A stretch of 44,213 nt of DNA from an uncultured Methanomicrobiales archaeon (GTDB lineage Archaea; Halobacteriota; Methanomicrobia; Methanomicrobiales; Methanospirillaceae), in the NCBI GenBank assembly GCA_949320185.1, contig CASGHK010000044.1, positions 1 through 44,213 on the forward strand. The letters run 5' to 3'. Shown here one piece after another: positions 1 to 8,056 of this stretch (position 1 is its first letter; each line of letters begins with the position of its first letter). A program made the translations under genes and the position numbers. The notes under the pieces are model-generated. The model was not told the origin of the DNA. It saw only the letters and a list, made by a program, of their open reading frames with translations, and made no database searches.

Positions 1-123
1 CGGAGAGATAAATTATTCCTGTATTTAGGTGAATATGTTTGGAGATATAATCACAGAAAGGAGAGCGACAAAATGAAAATGAAGCGCATCCTTGAGTTAT
101 TGGAGAAGGAGGTTAGGGGCTAG
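1..123 (+). pseudogene. C-terminal 40 codons of a DDE transposase (cut by window edge)
   Basis: Frame 1 is open from the first base to a TAG at 121-123 and encodes 40 residues containing LYLGEYVWRYNHR followed by a charged helix (KMKRILELLEKE). An aromatic-rich [LY]x[EC]xxWR[FY]N[RH]R block near the C-terminus is typical of ISXO2-like/IS1595 transposases, in which the last conserved DDE-domain segment precedes a short basic tail. The stop codon lies only 15 bp from the element tip, so the coding region runs nearly into the terminal inverted repeat. The catalytic residues are outside the window. It is partial because of the window edge; nothing here says the full copy is inactive. Confidence 0.65.
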
Positions 124-138
124 TTTGACACTATACCC
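1..138 (+). mobile_element. 3' end of an insertion sequence (IS1595/ISXO2-like), left copy
   Basis: This is the terminal 138 bp of an insertion sequence whose body lies left of the window. It contains the end of a transposase reading frame and the outer end of the element. The same 138 bp recur as a perfect reverse complement at 44076-44213, and identity stops at exactly position 138, which defines the element boundary; the tip reads ...ACACTATACCC. The next eight bases (139-146, TACACAAT) differ from those flanking the right copy (TCGGAAAA), so these are two independent insertions and not the two ends of one element. The family call rests on the transposase tail and is moderate. Confidence 0.8.
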
Positions 139-194
139 TACACAATAACCCGACCTGGCAGCGCTCCTTTCGATCCGATCACGATGTCCGCCAT
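139..194 (-). pseudogene. start of an unidentified minus-strand gene cut by the IS
   Basis: An ATG at 194 opens a frame of 18 codons (MADIVIGSKGALPGRVIV) that runs directly into the insertion sequence; the first base of the IS completes a TAG stop. An AGGAGT Shine-Dalgarno-like motif lies about 10 nt upstream of the ATG. The short stretch looks protein-like (alternating hydrophobic residues, GSKGALPG loop), but I do not recognise the family. If real, the rest of the gene should lie beyond the element outside the window. The frame is also open upstream to 410, but that part overlaps the next gene's start and is probably not translated. Confidence 0.3.
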
Positions 195-373
195 CTCGCG
201 GGACTCCTGACGTGGGGCCGCTCCTTGACCGGGTATCTCGAAAGAGGAGGTCCACCAGGAGATCACCTCGTCATGCTTCTGTGGCGTGGTCAAATGGACG
301 ATACGATTGGGTGTCCTGGCTGCTGCAGGAATGGCCTCATCCGATGACCAAAACAAGGAATGAACGTGGTGCA

Positions 374-673
374 ATGAACGAACCTGAGATGGGTGACCGC
401 ATCCTCGCAACAGAGATTGCCCAGGAGTGGTTGGAGCGTGTCTCGATGATCTATGCCCAGTCGATCCGTGATATCGAGGATAACACAGAGTTGGGGCCGA
501 ATACCCACCCGCTCTATCCGTCTCTGGTCGCCATCACCCAGACAAAGCAGTATATCGCGGCCTTTGCTCGACACGCCGGAGAGACGGAGCGTATGGACCT
601 TGCTGCCGCGATCGGCTCACTCATGATCGCCAGGGATCATCTCGAGTCTGTGATACTCAAAGGATCGCCATGA
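374..673 (+). CDS. small hypothetical protein (99 aa)
   Basis: A 99-residue acidic, mostly helical protein of unknown function (begins MNEPEMGDRILATEIAQEW). No signal peptide, membrane segment or metal motif is visible. The frame is open further upstream, but codons before 344 give an Arg/Ser-rich non-protein-like translation. Two starts are possible: ATG at 344 (CAGGAATGG upstream) or ATG at 374 (AAGGA 12-16 nt upstream). I chose 374 because the acidic, globular-looking sequence begins there. It is divergent from the IS-interrupted minus-strand gene. Family not recognised. Confidence 0.55.
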   Translation: MNEPEMGDRILATEIAQEWLERVSMIYAQSIRDIEDNTELGPNTHPLYPSLVAITQTKQYIAAFARHAGETERMDLAAAIGSLMIARDHLESVILKGSP

Positions 674-905
674 TCCCGTCCTGAGGGTTCCTGGGGCGAA
701 ATCTTCAGATCCGGGTGCCGTCTTTGAGTCCTGACGGTGCCATTCGAGATGCCCGTTTTCGGTTTCCTGTCTGTATGGAGTGTGCGAGCCGGCGATGCTG
801 GCGAGGGATCGTGCCCCCGGATCGAGAGACGGGGCCAGCACGATCGGCGGTCCGGTCATGGCTGAGACGAAAAGCTCTTACGCCTCCCTGTGTCAGTAGG
901 TTGGT

Positions 906-1238
906 ATGGCAGAGGAACCCGGAAGATTTGTCCATGGACGTTGGGTGGAAGATCCGCAGGATGCAGAACCGTCCGATAGCCCATCCCCGGAGGATTTGTC
1001 CGGTAACCAGGAGGAGACCGGGGAAACGAACGATAGCCGGTTCGAGGCAGAGAGTCTGATCTCCGAGGCAACCTCGTCCGTCGGTCGAGCGATCGATGAC
1101 GTGCTCCGTGCAGCCCAGCACCTGATCGTGACAACAGAGGGCCACCAGTATATCGAGAGTCAGGTCAATCGAGCCGGATCGGCACTCTCCGACGTACTCC
1201 GGGATCTCACCAACCGGCTTGACCCGAAAAAACGTTGA
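906..1238 (+). CDS. small acidic hypothetical protein (110 aa)
   Basis: A 110-residue protein with a short N-terminal motif (GRFVHGRWVED), then an acidic Ser/Pro/Glu-rich linker (about residues 18-45), then an amphipathic helical half (about 46-105) with regularly spaced Ala/Ser/Leu. No membrane span or catalytic motif is seen. The layout suggests a short binding peptide tethered by a disordered linker to a helical domain; that is inference. ATG at 906 has only weak ribosome-binding complementarity (TAGGTTGG). The 232 bases before it (674-905) show no gene I can support. Confidence 0.55.
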   Translation: MAEEPGRFVHGRWVEDPQDAEPSDSPSPEDLSGNQEETGETNDSRFEAESLISEATSSVGRAIDDVLRAAQHLIVTTEGHQYIESQVNRAGSALSDVLRDLTNRLDPKKR

Positions 1239-1513
1239 TGACAGGGTTTGGCCAGGTCGAGAACACAGAATTATTGCCATTATAATTGCGAATCGGCTGA
1301 AATTCTCTCTTTTCTTCACAATGAATTCGTAGTATGACACCTGTTTGGCGCGATTGCGCTCGGATCGTCATTCAGGTGGTGAGCATACATCTTCCGGTTC
1401 GAGCGGCATGAGGGGGCGGGTACCAGGTCACGTCGTCTTTTCGTTGGGATCAATTGGAAAGGTTTTTACTGACGCTGCTGTGATCTGATCTCTGGAGATT
1501 ACGGGGCGAGTAC
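1239..1513 (+). promoter_or_regulatory. intergenic region with promoter for the GAF/PAS gene
   Basis: These 275 bases hold no supportable gene. The right part has an A/T-rich TATA-like stretch (GGTTTTTACT, about 1460-1469) some 50 nt before the GTG at 1514, the expected position for an archaeal promoter with a short leader. A second A/T-rich patch (about 1272-1330) follows the upstream gene. Confidence 0.35.
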
Positions 1514-2629
1514 GTGGTGTGTCGCAGGGAGAGAGGGGGAGCGGAACCGCCCGCGCATTCATCGGGTCCCGGTCGTTCAACGGTCGAGGGCAGGGAGCCT
1601 GGTGATCAGGCCGATACCCCCGCCGATACGACGAGATACCCTTCGATCGCCCATTTCGAGAGACGAGAAGCCCTTCTCTTCGCCGCACGCGACCTCTCGC
1701 GGGGCATTGCCCGGGGCGAGGAGAGCCCGGACGTGATCGATCGGGCACTCGCTGCGCTGAAGGATGGCGGCGGGTACCGATCTGTTGCGTTCCTGGCAGG
1801 GGATGAACCGGTCCCGGATGCGGGACCGGATGCCTGCTCGTACCTCTTTCCGGTCGAGGTGAACGGTCACCGTCTTGGGACTCTCGTCATCGTCGCCGAG
1901 GAGGGCATCAGCATGGATCCGGGGGAAACGGAGCTCCTTGGAGAATGCGCCGACGATATCGCCCTCGCGTTCCACCTGCAGCACCTCGAACGCGTCCGGC
2001 AGGAGACCTTTCTCCGCCTCGTCGAGAGCGAGGAACGGTTTCGCCAGGTCTTTCACCAGACGAACGATGCGATACTCCTCTACGATGTCAGTACAGAGGG
2101 GCAACCGCCCCGGTGCCTCGAGGCGAACGACCAGGCCTGCCACTGGTTCGGCTATTCGCTCGAGGAGCTGCGACAGCGTTCCCCGAGGGATCTCGCCCTC
2201 TCCTGCGCCGTGCCTGGTCCCGCGCCCTGGGACCGTCCTGAACCAGGCCCCTATCGGTTCGATGCCCAGATCCGCCGAGACGAAGAGGAGCCGAAGACGG
2301 TGGCCATCAGCCTCCACCGGTTCAAACTCCTGGGGCAGATGGTGATGCTTCTCGTGGCGCGTGACGTCTCCGATGAGCGACGACTCGAGAACGAGCAGGT
2401 GACCTCGCTCGAGCAGATCCAGCAGAACATGGAGCAGTTCCAGATCCTGAACGACCAGATCCGAAACCCGGTCCAGGTGATAATAGGGCTCGCTGACCTT
2501 GAGGGAGGGGAATTTTCTCATCAGATCATCCGTCAGGCCCGTGAGATCGATCAGATCGTCCGCCAGCTCGATGTCGGGTGGCTCGAGTCAGCGAAGGTCT
2601 CGTCATACCTGCGTCGGTATGCGACCTGA
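1514..2629 (+). CDS. GAF/PAS signal-transduction protein with degenerate kinase core
   Basis: A 371-residue cytoplasmic sensor-type protein. Residues ~50-165 resemble a GAF-like module (RREALLFAARDLSRGIARGE... LGTLVIVAEE). Residues ~170-290 form a PAS domain (ESEERFRQVFHQTNDAILLYD ... VMLLVARDVSDERRLENEQ). Residues ~300-371 align with the dimerisation helix of histidine kinases, but the H-box reads LNDQIRNPVQVI, so the phospho-accepting His of the usual SHELRNPL motif is replaced by Asp, and no ATPase domain follows. It is therefore unlikely to autophosphorylate. This truncated architecture recurs in Methanomicrobiales. The start is GTG, upstream of a disordered N-terminus; a later start is possible. 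The gene converges on the GntP gene with a 28-bp gap. Confidence 0.8.
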   Translation: MVCRRERGGAEPPAHSSGPGRSTVEGREPGDQADTPADTTRYPSIAHFERREALLFAARDLSRGIARGEESPDVIDRALAALKDGGGYRSVAFLAGDEPVPDAGPDACSYLFPVEVNGHRLGTLVIVAEEGISMDPGETELLGECADDIALAFHLQHLERVRQETFLRLVESEERFRQVFHQTNDAILLYDVSTEGQPPRCLEANDQACHWFGYSLEELRQRSPRDLALSCAVPGPAPWDRPEPGPYRFDAQIRRDEEEPKTVAISLHRFKLLGQMVMLLVARDVSDERRLENEQVTSLEQIQQNMEQFQILNDQIRNPVQVIIGLADLEGGEFSHQIIRQAREIDQIVRQLDVGWLESAKVSSYLRRYAT

Positions 2630-2657
2630 TCGCCGCCATCTTCTCCGGTATATCCGG

Positions 2658-3932
2658 TCAACCGACGGGTAGCGAGCCGCCGAGAACGATCTGTACGATC
2701 AGTGCGGCACCCAGGATGATCAGACCGAGCCCGGCGAGCGGTAGGGTGTACCTCATTCCGACCACGGAGGGATCATCGCCAGTGGTCCGCTGAACAAGCC
2801 AGAAGAATGGATCCGTCACGTAACTCACGATACAGGCACCACCTCCGACCAACAGGATCAGCGCGACAGGGTGGATTGCGGAGACCACCTCACTGCCACC
2901 CAGGATCCTGGCGACGATCACCGCGGTGACGACCCTGGACCCCTGTATCGTCTGGACCAGCGCCGCCAGAAGGAACGGGATCAACACGATTGGCACGGCA
3001 CCCGAGAGTGCAGCAAGCGCCGTATCGGTGATACCGGTCATGACGATGACCGATCCAAGCGCGCCGGCACCCACCAGGTCGAAGATGATGATGCCGGCGT
3101 GCCGGGTCGCGTTGATCACGGTGGCATGACGCTCGTCTGGTCTCACCTGCAGGAGCGCGGCGCCGGCTCCGGCGAGCATGACCAGGTTGATCAGAGCGAC
3201 ATGGGAGATCCCGGCGAGGAGGCCGACGGCGACGGCAGCGACGATCACCAGGAACGGGACCCACGCGCGGACATGCAGACGCGAACGATCCACGGATGCT
3301 CGTGTTCTCTCTTCACGGGGCGTCTCACCTCTTCGAACCCGGACGATCAGGATGAGGAGCAGGACGAGGAGGAATGAGAGAGGGATCGCAATCGTATTGT
3401 AGGTGACAAGGTCGATATCGCCTCCGATCCCCTCTACGAGCGGAATGACGACCGGTGTCGGGTACACCAGGGCGTAGCTTATCACCGAGGAGATTGCGGC
3501 GAGGTAGAGGAATGTCGTGTCTTTCTTCTCGTCTCCGCCGAGTACCGAGAGGATCGGTTCGAGCATCACGTATGCCGTGATGCAGCAGGTGAACGGGACG
3601 GCGAGCACGTACCCCAGAAGGCCTGCGGAGGCAACAGGATCGGCGGCATGCCGCCTGACGTCGGCGGCGATCGCCCCGATTCCGCCGGTGGCTTCGAGGC
3701 TCTTCGCAATGACGGCGCCGCAGAGAATGATCAGCCCGAAGGCGGAGAAGACATGCCCGAGGCCATCCACGATTCCGCTCACCGTGCGGTCGATCCCGAG
3801 TCCGGAGAGAAGACCGAAGACGAGTGCCCCCCCGACGAGTGCGAAGAACGGGGAGACCTGGCGACGGTGGCTCATAATGGAGATGAGGACGAGGACCAGG
3901 AGAAGGGTGAAGATGAGCCAGGTCGCGTCCAT
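2658..3932 (-). CDS. GntP-family permease
   Basis: A 424-residue integral membrane protein with about 12 hydrophobic segments, in the style of the GntP/gluconate-H+ symporter superfamily of organic-acid transporters. Recognisable regions are the N-terminal TWLIFTLLLVLVLI span, the GLGHVFSAFGLIILCGAVIAK segment followed by a Gly-rich loop, and the SRVVTAVIVARILGG region in the C-terminal half. The substrate cannot be read from sequence: gluconate, other hydroxyacids and unrelated acids are all possible. The frame is open to a GTG at 3959, but ATG 3932 follows AGGAAG at ideal spacing and begins directly with the first membrane helix. It lies 33 nt downstream of fdhD on the same strand, so is probably the last gene of the SufS-fusion/fdhD operon. 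Confidence 0.75.
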   Translation of the reverse strand: MDATWLIFTLLLVLVLISIMSHRRQVSPFFALVGGALVFGLLSGLGIDRTVSGIVDGLGHVFSAFGLIILCGAVIAKSLEATGGIGAIAADVRRHAADPVASAGLLGYVLAVPFTCCITAYVMLEPILSVLGGDEKKDTTFLYLAAISSVISYALVYPTPVVIPLVEGIGGDIDLVTYNTIAIPLSFLLVLLLILIVRVRRGETPREERTRASVDRSRLHVRAWVPFLVIVAAVAVGLLAGISHVALINLVMLAGAGAALLQVRPDERHATVINATRHAGIIIFDLVGAGALGSVIVMTGITDTALAALSGAVPIVLIPFLLAALVQTIQGSRVVTAVIVARILGGSEVVSAIHPVALILLVGGGACIVSYVTDPFFWLVQRTTGDDPSVVGMRYTLPLAGLGLIILGAALIVQIVLGGSLPVG

Positions 3933-3965
3933 CGTTCTTCCTATCGACTCTTTATCCACCAGGCA

Positions 3966-4673
3966 TTACGACGCGTCGTTCCAGGTCAGGCGGTCAGGAT
4001 GGGTATGACAGGAAAGACCCAGAGACCCTCTCTTACTACAGAGCGACAGGCCGGTTGTGTGTGCGAGGTCCACAGCGAGAGAGGTGACCGGTCCTGTCGA
4101 GGCGAGGACCGGAACTCCAGCAAGCACGGCGCTTCGCACCAGCTCCGCCGTCGCCCGGTAGGAGACTGCCACCACGCGTGCGTTGCCGGGGACGGTGCCG
4201 GCCATGACCGCCTCTCCGATAACCCGAGCCAGTGCGGTGGCGAGTCCGAGGTCGTTGCTCTCGAACCACCGGCCGTCCCCGGTCCCCAGGGCGACTGAGA
4301 AGAGACCTGGAGGGGGACGGGATACCCGTCCGATCGCCGACTCGACCTCCCGGATTGAGACGGGCCGGGTGGGAGTGAGTGGCGGGAGCCGGCGCTCCCG
4401 GACCTGTGACACGGCCCCCCCACAGCCTGTGACCGTTCCGCGACGGGGGATCACCACCCGATATGGGTCGGTGGTCATCACCCGTACCACCGCGCGCTCT
4501 TCGAGGATCGACTCGATCTCGGCGCAGGTTCGGATCACCTGCTCGCCGAGGAGTAACCCCACGGCGAGTGCAGGCAGGCGATCCGGAAGGGTCATGACCG
4601 AGATAAAGTGACGCCCATTCAGATAGATCGAGACAGCCTGCTCGTCGAGGTAGCTCTCTTCGGACTCAGGCAC
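3966..4673 (-). CDS. fdhD: FdhD-family sulfurtransferase (formate dehydrogenase accessory protein)
   Basis: FdhD proteins take sulfur from a cysteine desulfurase and deliver it to the Mo/W-bis-pyranopterin cofactor of formate dehydrogenase. This 235-residue protein shows the family features: YLNGRHFISVMTLPDRLPALAVGLLLGEQVI, the loop TVTGCGGA (Cys84), the ESNDLGLATALARVIGEA helix, and the VPVLASTGPVTSLAVDLA segment before the Cys-containing C-terminus. The second cysteine of the usual CxxC is replaced (C84-G-G-A87), leaving only the first. GTG 4673 is preferred: GAGGAG lies 10 nt upstream, while GTG 4682 would leave only 1 nt. It overlaps the 3' end of the upstream fusion gene by 8 nt, indicating translational coupling. 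Confidence 0.85.
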   Translation of the reverse strand: MPESEESYLDEQAVSIYLNGRHFISVMTLPDRLPALAVGLLLGEQVIRTCAEIESILEERAVVRVMTTDPYRVVIPRRGTVTGCGGAVSQVRERRLPPLTPTRPVSIREVESAIGRVSRPPPGLFSVALGTGDGRWFESNDLGLATALARVIGEAVMAGTVPGNARVVAVSYRATAELVRSAVLAGVPVLASTGPVTSLAVDLAHTTGLSLCSKRGSLGLSCHTHPDRLTWNDAS

Positions 4674-7269
4674 CGCGGGCACACTCCTCGACGCCGGCCA
4701 GCAGCGTCTCGATGTCGGTCCTGTTCGAGTAACAGTGGAGGCTTGCACGGACCGTCCCGTCCGGGAGGTCGAGCCGGCGCATCAGCGGTTCGCAGCAATG
4801 GAGGCCTGATCGGACCATGACGTTCAGCTCGTCCGAGAGGTACTGGGCGACCTCATGGGGATGGAATCCCTCGACAGTAAACGAGACCACGCCGATCCGT
4901 CTATCCGGGTCCGGGGGGGCAAAGACCCGGACTCCGTCGATCGAAGCGAGCCCGTCGATGAGGAGGGATCCCAGTCGCTGCTCCCGCCGGTGTACGGCAT
5001 CCATGCCGATCCTTTTGAGGTAGTCGACCGCAGCTCCAAGGCCGATCGCCCCTCCTACGTTCGGGGTCCCTGCCTCGTAACGGGCAGGGCCCGGGGCCAG
5101 GACCCAGCCGTCCTCGCCGACCGACTCGATTGCCCCTCCACCGAGGAGGAGCGGTTCAGGCTCGGACTCCCGCATCCAGAGAACCCCCGTCCCGGTCGGC
5201 CCGAGCATCTTGTGGCCGGAGAAGGCGAGGTAGTCGATGCCGAGCCGGTGCACGTCCACCGGCAGGTGCGGCACAGACTGGGAACCGTCGACGAGGAGAC
5301 TGGCGCCACAATTCCTGCAGAGCCGGCCGATCGTCTCGACGGGGGTGATCGTCCCGACCACGTTCGATGCGTGGGTGACGGCGACCAGGCGTGTACGGTC
5401 GTCGATCGCCGCCTCGAGGGCCTCGAGGTCGGGCGACAGGTCGTCGCCGATGTCAACCACCACGACCTCCACGCCCCTGGATCGGAGGCGGAGCCAGGGA
5501 AGGAGGTTGGAATGGTGTTCGAGAACCGTTGTCACGACGCGGTCTCCCACGTGCCAGGAAAGGCCCTGGGCTACCGTCTCGATCGCCTCGGTCGAGTTCT
5601 TGCAGAAGACCGTCACACCGCCGTGCCCATGGATGAAGCCCTCCACCTTCTCCCGAGCATGCCAGTAGCGCTGACCGGCGAGTTGCGCCAGGCGATGGAC
5701 GCCGCGCCCGACGTTGGAACGGTAGTGCTGCTCGAACTCCACCATTGCGTCGATTACCACCCCGGGCGAGAGGCTCGTTGCCGCCGAGTCCAGGTAGACC
5801 GTGTCGCCGAGCAGGCAAAAGTCCCTCCGGTCCGCCGAGCCGGGCTCGGGGACCTCCTCTGTCGAAGGATCGACCGGGATCTTCGCGGGAACTCCGGGAG
5901 ACGGTTCGCGGCCAGGAGCGAGCTCTCCCTCCGGTGTCTGTGCAAGACCGTGCTCTCGACAGAGTTCGGCCATCTTTCTCGGGAGGACCTTCCATCGCCA
6001 GAGCCCCCACGACGCGAACTCCTCGGGGAGACCCCGGGCTCGTGCATACCCGGCAAGAAACGTGTCCCACCTCTCCGATAACTCGGGGTGGATCCGCCGA
6101 AGGTTTTCCATCTCTGCCTCGAGCATCGCCGGGCAGAGGTAGCACCCGAGACGTTCAAATCCCTGCTCGTAGAGGGGGTTCACCGGCAGTCCCTGCCACC
6201 AGATATACAGCCAGACCTCGAGCGCCCGCCAGTGGCGGATCGGCGAGACGTTCAGCTGCAGGGGGTTGTTGGGGTTCTGGCTCGTTTCATCGAGTCCTGC
6301 CCGGTTCCACGACTCGTACCAGCGGTTTCCCTGGACCGTGACACAGGGACCGACTGCGGCGAGGTGACGTTTGAGCGGGTGCAGCTTGAGGAGCTTGCAG
6401 CACCAGCGGTTGTCCTTACCGGGCGGGCCGGCCCGTTCGACCGCCTGGTAGAAGTCGCCTCCCCTCTCGATCACTTGAACTCCCATCGAATTGACGAACT
6501 CCATCGTCTCCGGGAACTCGAGACCCGTGTCGATAAAGAACGCCTCGGACACCCCGGCCTTTCGGGCGAGGGCGAGCACTGCCGTGCTGTCTTTTCCGCC
6601 CGAGAACGATACGTTCGCACAGGGCCGGTCGTCAATGTGACTCCGGATCGTCCGAACGGCCTGCCGCTCCAGGTTCTTGAGATGAAGGCGGTTCCGGTCG
6701 ATGACGGTCTCCCATCCCGGGTCCGCATACCGGGCCGGCTGCACCGCGACAAGTTCGCGCACGCGCAATCGTCCATCGGCGAGGAGACCGGTGCCGTGCC
6801 GACCGCGATACCGCACGATCACCTGACCGTCTTCCTCGTCGGTGCTGACCTGTACCTTCTTTCCCCCGAGCCGGAGCTTCGTACCGGCGAACGCAGGATC
6901 CCTGTCTAGGTCGACGATGCCCTTCGTGACCCTGTCGAGCAGCCCGGCGAGGGCGCCTGGTTCAAGGTCGAACCTGTGGGACCGGGTGACCGGGTCGAAG
7001 GAGAGCCAGCCGAACCGTGTGCCGTTCGCGATCACGAGTTCGTTCCGGTCGAGACCGCCGGTCTTGTTCAGCAGGAGGATGCGTGGGACGGGAACGTCCC
7101 CAAACCGCTCGCGGACAAGCTTCGCGATCAGGTCACAGTCGGCTTTCAGGGCGGGCCTCACGTCGTAGGGCTCGAGAAGTGGGATCGGCACGCCCTCGTG
7201 CCCGGATGCGCATGTCCGGCCGATAAGGGGGACGTTGCAATCGGGACACCAGTACAGAGTCTTCTTCAC
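4666..7269 (-). CDS. PAPS-reductase-like PP-loop enzyme fused to SufS-type cysteine desulfurase
   Basis: An 867-residue two-enzyme fusion. N-terminal zinc-ribbon-like motif CPDC (8-11) and C20; a linker domain (~30-200); then an adenine-nucleotide alpha-hydrolase/PAPS-reductase domain with PP-loop SGGKDST (213-219), paired cysteines WCCK (290-291) and GCYLC (376-379), which probably ligate an Fe-S cluster. After an acidic Pro-rich linker (~445-480) comes a complete class-V aminotransferase: TVYLDSAATS, LEHHSNLLPW, PLP lysine in FSGHK (Lys687) and RSGLHCC with the persulfide cysteine at about 825. The PP-loop part could reduce PAPS/APS or activate a substrate for thiolation; the second part makes persulfide from cysteine. 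GTG 7269 is chosen over ATG 7311: it has GAAGGA upstream and suits the TATA at 7334-7344. fdhD follows, overlapping. Confidence 0.9.
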   Translation of the reverse strand: MKKTLYWCPDCNVPLIGRTCASGHEGVPIPLLEPYDVRPALKADCDLIAKLVRERFGDVPVPRILLLNKTGGLDRNELVIANGTRFGWLSFDPVTRSHRFDLEPGALAGLLDRVTKGIVDLDRDPAFAGTKLRLGGKKVQVSTDEEDGQVIVRYRGRHGTGLLADGRLRVRELVAVQPARYADPGWETVIDRNRLHLKNLERQAVRTIRSHIDDRPCANVSFSGGKDSTAVLALARKAGVSEAFFIDTGLEFPETMEFVNSMGVQVIERGGDFYQAVERAGPPGKDNRWCCKLLKLHPLKRHLAAVGPCVTVQGNRWYESWNRAGLDETSQNPNNPLQLNVSPIRHWRALEVWLYIWWQGLPVNPLYEQGFERLGCYLCPAMLEAEMENLRRIHPELSERWDTFLAGYARARGLPEEFASWGLWRWKVLPRKMAELCREHGLAQTPEGELAPGREPSPGVPAKIPVDPSTEEVPEPGSADRRDFCLLGDTVYLDSAATSLSPGVVIDAMVEFEQHYRSNVGRGVHRLAQLAGQRYWHAREKVEGFIHGHGGVTVFCKNSTEAIETVAQGLSWHVGDRVVTTVLEHHSNLLPWLRLRSRGVEVVVVDIGDDLSPDLEALEAAIDDRTRLVAVTHASNVVGTITPVETIGRLCRNCGASLLVDGSQSVPHLPVDVHRLGIDYLAFSGHKMLGPTGTGVLWMRESEPEPLLLGGGAIESVGEDGWVLAPGPARYEAGTPNVGGAIGLGAAVDYLKRIGMDAVHRREQRLGSLLIDGLASIDGVRVFAPPDPDRRIGVVSFTVEGFHPHEVAQYLSDELNVMVRSGLHCCEPLMRRLDLPDGTVRASLHCYSNRTDIETLLAGVEECARGA

Positions 7270-7333
7270 GGGCGAGTCCTTCGGCCTGCGCCCTCCCTGT
7301 TCTCGCCGCATTCACCCAGGATGGGACGGCAAA

Positions 7334-7344
7334 GGTACTTAAAG
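7334..7344 (-). promoter_or_regulatory. TATA-type promoter of the SufS-fusion/fdhD/GntP operon
   Basis: On the minus strand this reads CTTTAAGTACC, an archaeal TATA-like element. Transcription would start about 25 nt downstream (near 7313), leaving a ~44-nt leader before the GTG at 7269 and placing the alternative ATG at 7311 essentially at the transcript start. Confidence 0.45.
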
Positions 7345-7389
7345 CGCGTGATGCTCCCAGGTGTCGAATCACCCGATCAGAAACATGTA

Positions 7390-7638
7390 TCAGGGTTTCG
7401 TATCAGGAGGAGACGTGCCCATCAGTCTCTCGTAGACATCGTTCCCGACGCACTCTCGAGCATAGCGGCACCACCTGACACAGGATTGGATATCGTTGTA
7501 GATCTCAAAACCGCACGCCGAGCAGGTGACCACGCGATCGTTCGAGAAGATCTCGATCTCCTCTCCGCAGTGTGGGCAGGGCCGGATCTCGAGGGTCGGG
7601 GTACGGATCCGCGCCACCCCCGGGCATCGGTCAAACAT
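7390..7638 (-). CDS. small zinc-ribbon protein (82 aa)
   Basis: An 82-residue cysteine-rich protein. CPHCG (about residues 21-25) and CSACG (about 39-43) form a zinc ribbon; CVRWCRYARECVG (about 53-65) adds three more cysteines that could hold a second metal or cluster. The conserved-looking order MFDRCPG...RTPTLEIRPCPHCG...EIYNDIQSCVRWC is familiar from small conserved proteins of methanogens, but I know of no established function. The start ATG has GGTGAT, complementary to the archaeal anti-SD, 5 nt upstream. It is co-directional with the coiled-coil gene 37 nt upstream. Confidence 0.75.
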   Translation of the reverse strand: MFDRCPGVARIRTPTLEIRPCPHCGEEIEIFSNDRVVTCSACGFEIYNDIQSCVRWCRYARECVGNDVYERLMGTSPPDTKP

Positions 7639-7675
7639 ACGGGATCACCATTTCATCACGGTCTGTCCGACACAC

Positions 7676-7972
7676 TCAATGGCTGGATCTCCGAAGAGTG
7701 CTTTCCTGTTCCCGGACGAGAGCTCCTTCGAGATGCCCTTCGAGCGCGTCCAAACGGTCCGAGAGACGGCACAGTTCGGTCCTCATCTCATCGATGCACT
7801 CGAGCAGTGTGATCCCGCCATGGTCCTTTACCGCCGACGGGCGAACGTCGATCTCGGCGAGTACCGGTGTGAGTTGGCCAATCCCCTCGCAGACTCTGTT
7901 CTGGGAGCGTGCCTGGTCCTCGCACTGCTCTCTCTCCTGATCGACGTTCTGTCCGATGGAATCGTTCTCCAT
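7676..7972 (-). CDS. small coiled-coil hypothetical protein (98 aa)
   Basis: A hydrophilic 98-residue protein of unknown function. Its C-terminal half (TLLECIDEMRTELCRLSDRL) has heptad-spaced Leu/Ile/Met typical of a coiled coil; the N-terminal half is Gln/Glu-rich. Three cysteines are scattered without a metal motif. ATG 7972 is preferred to 7999 because a TATA-like TTAAAA lies on the minus strand about 35-40 nt upstream. It probably forms a transcript with the zinc-ribbon gene. Moderate doubt remains, since no homolog is recognised. Confidence 0.5.
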   Translation of the reverse strand: MENDSIGQNVDQEREQCEDQARSQNRVCEGIGQLTPVLAEIDVRPSAVKDHGGITLLECIDEMRTELCRLSDRLDALEGHLEGALVREQESTLRRSSH

Positions 7973-8056
7973 GCTCTGCCTGCAGTGCATCCGTGGCATT
8001 CGATCGGTTTTAATGGTATTGGCAAGGAGGCCCTGTTTGTGCGATTGGAATTGAAA

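Noticed and set aside
1577-2521. 314-codon minus-strand open frame
   Set aside because: Antisense to the GAF/PAS protein, whose PAS core is clearly recognisable on the plus strand.
4855-6081. 408-codon plus-strand open frame
   Set aside because: Antisense to the PAPS-reductase/SufS fusion. The translation is Arg/Pro/Asp-rich without motifs; long antisense frames are expected in DNA this GC-rich.
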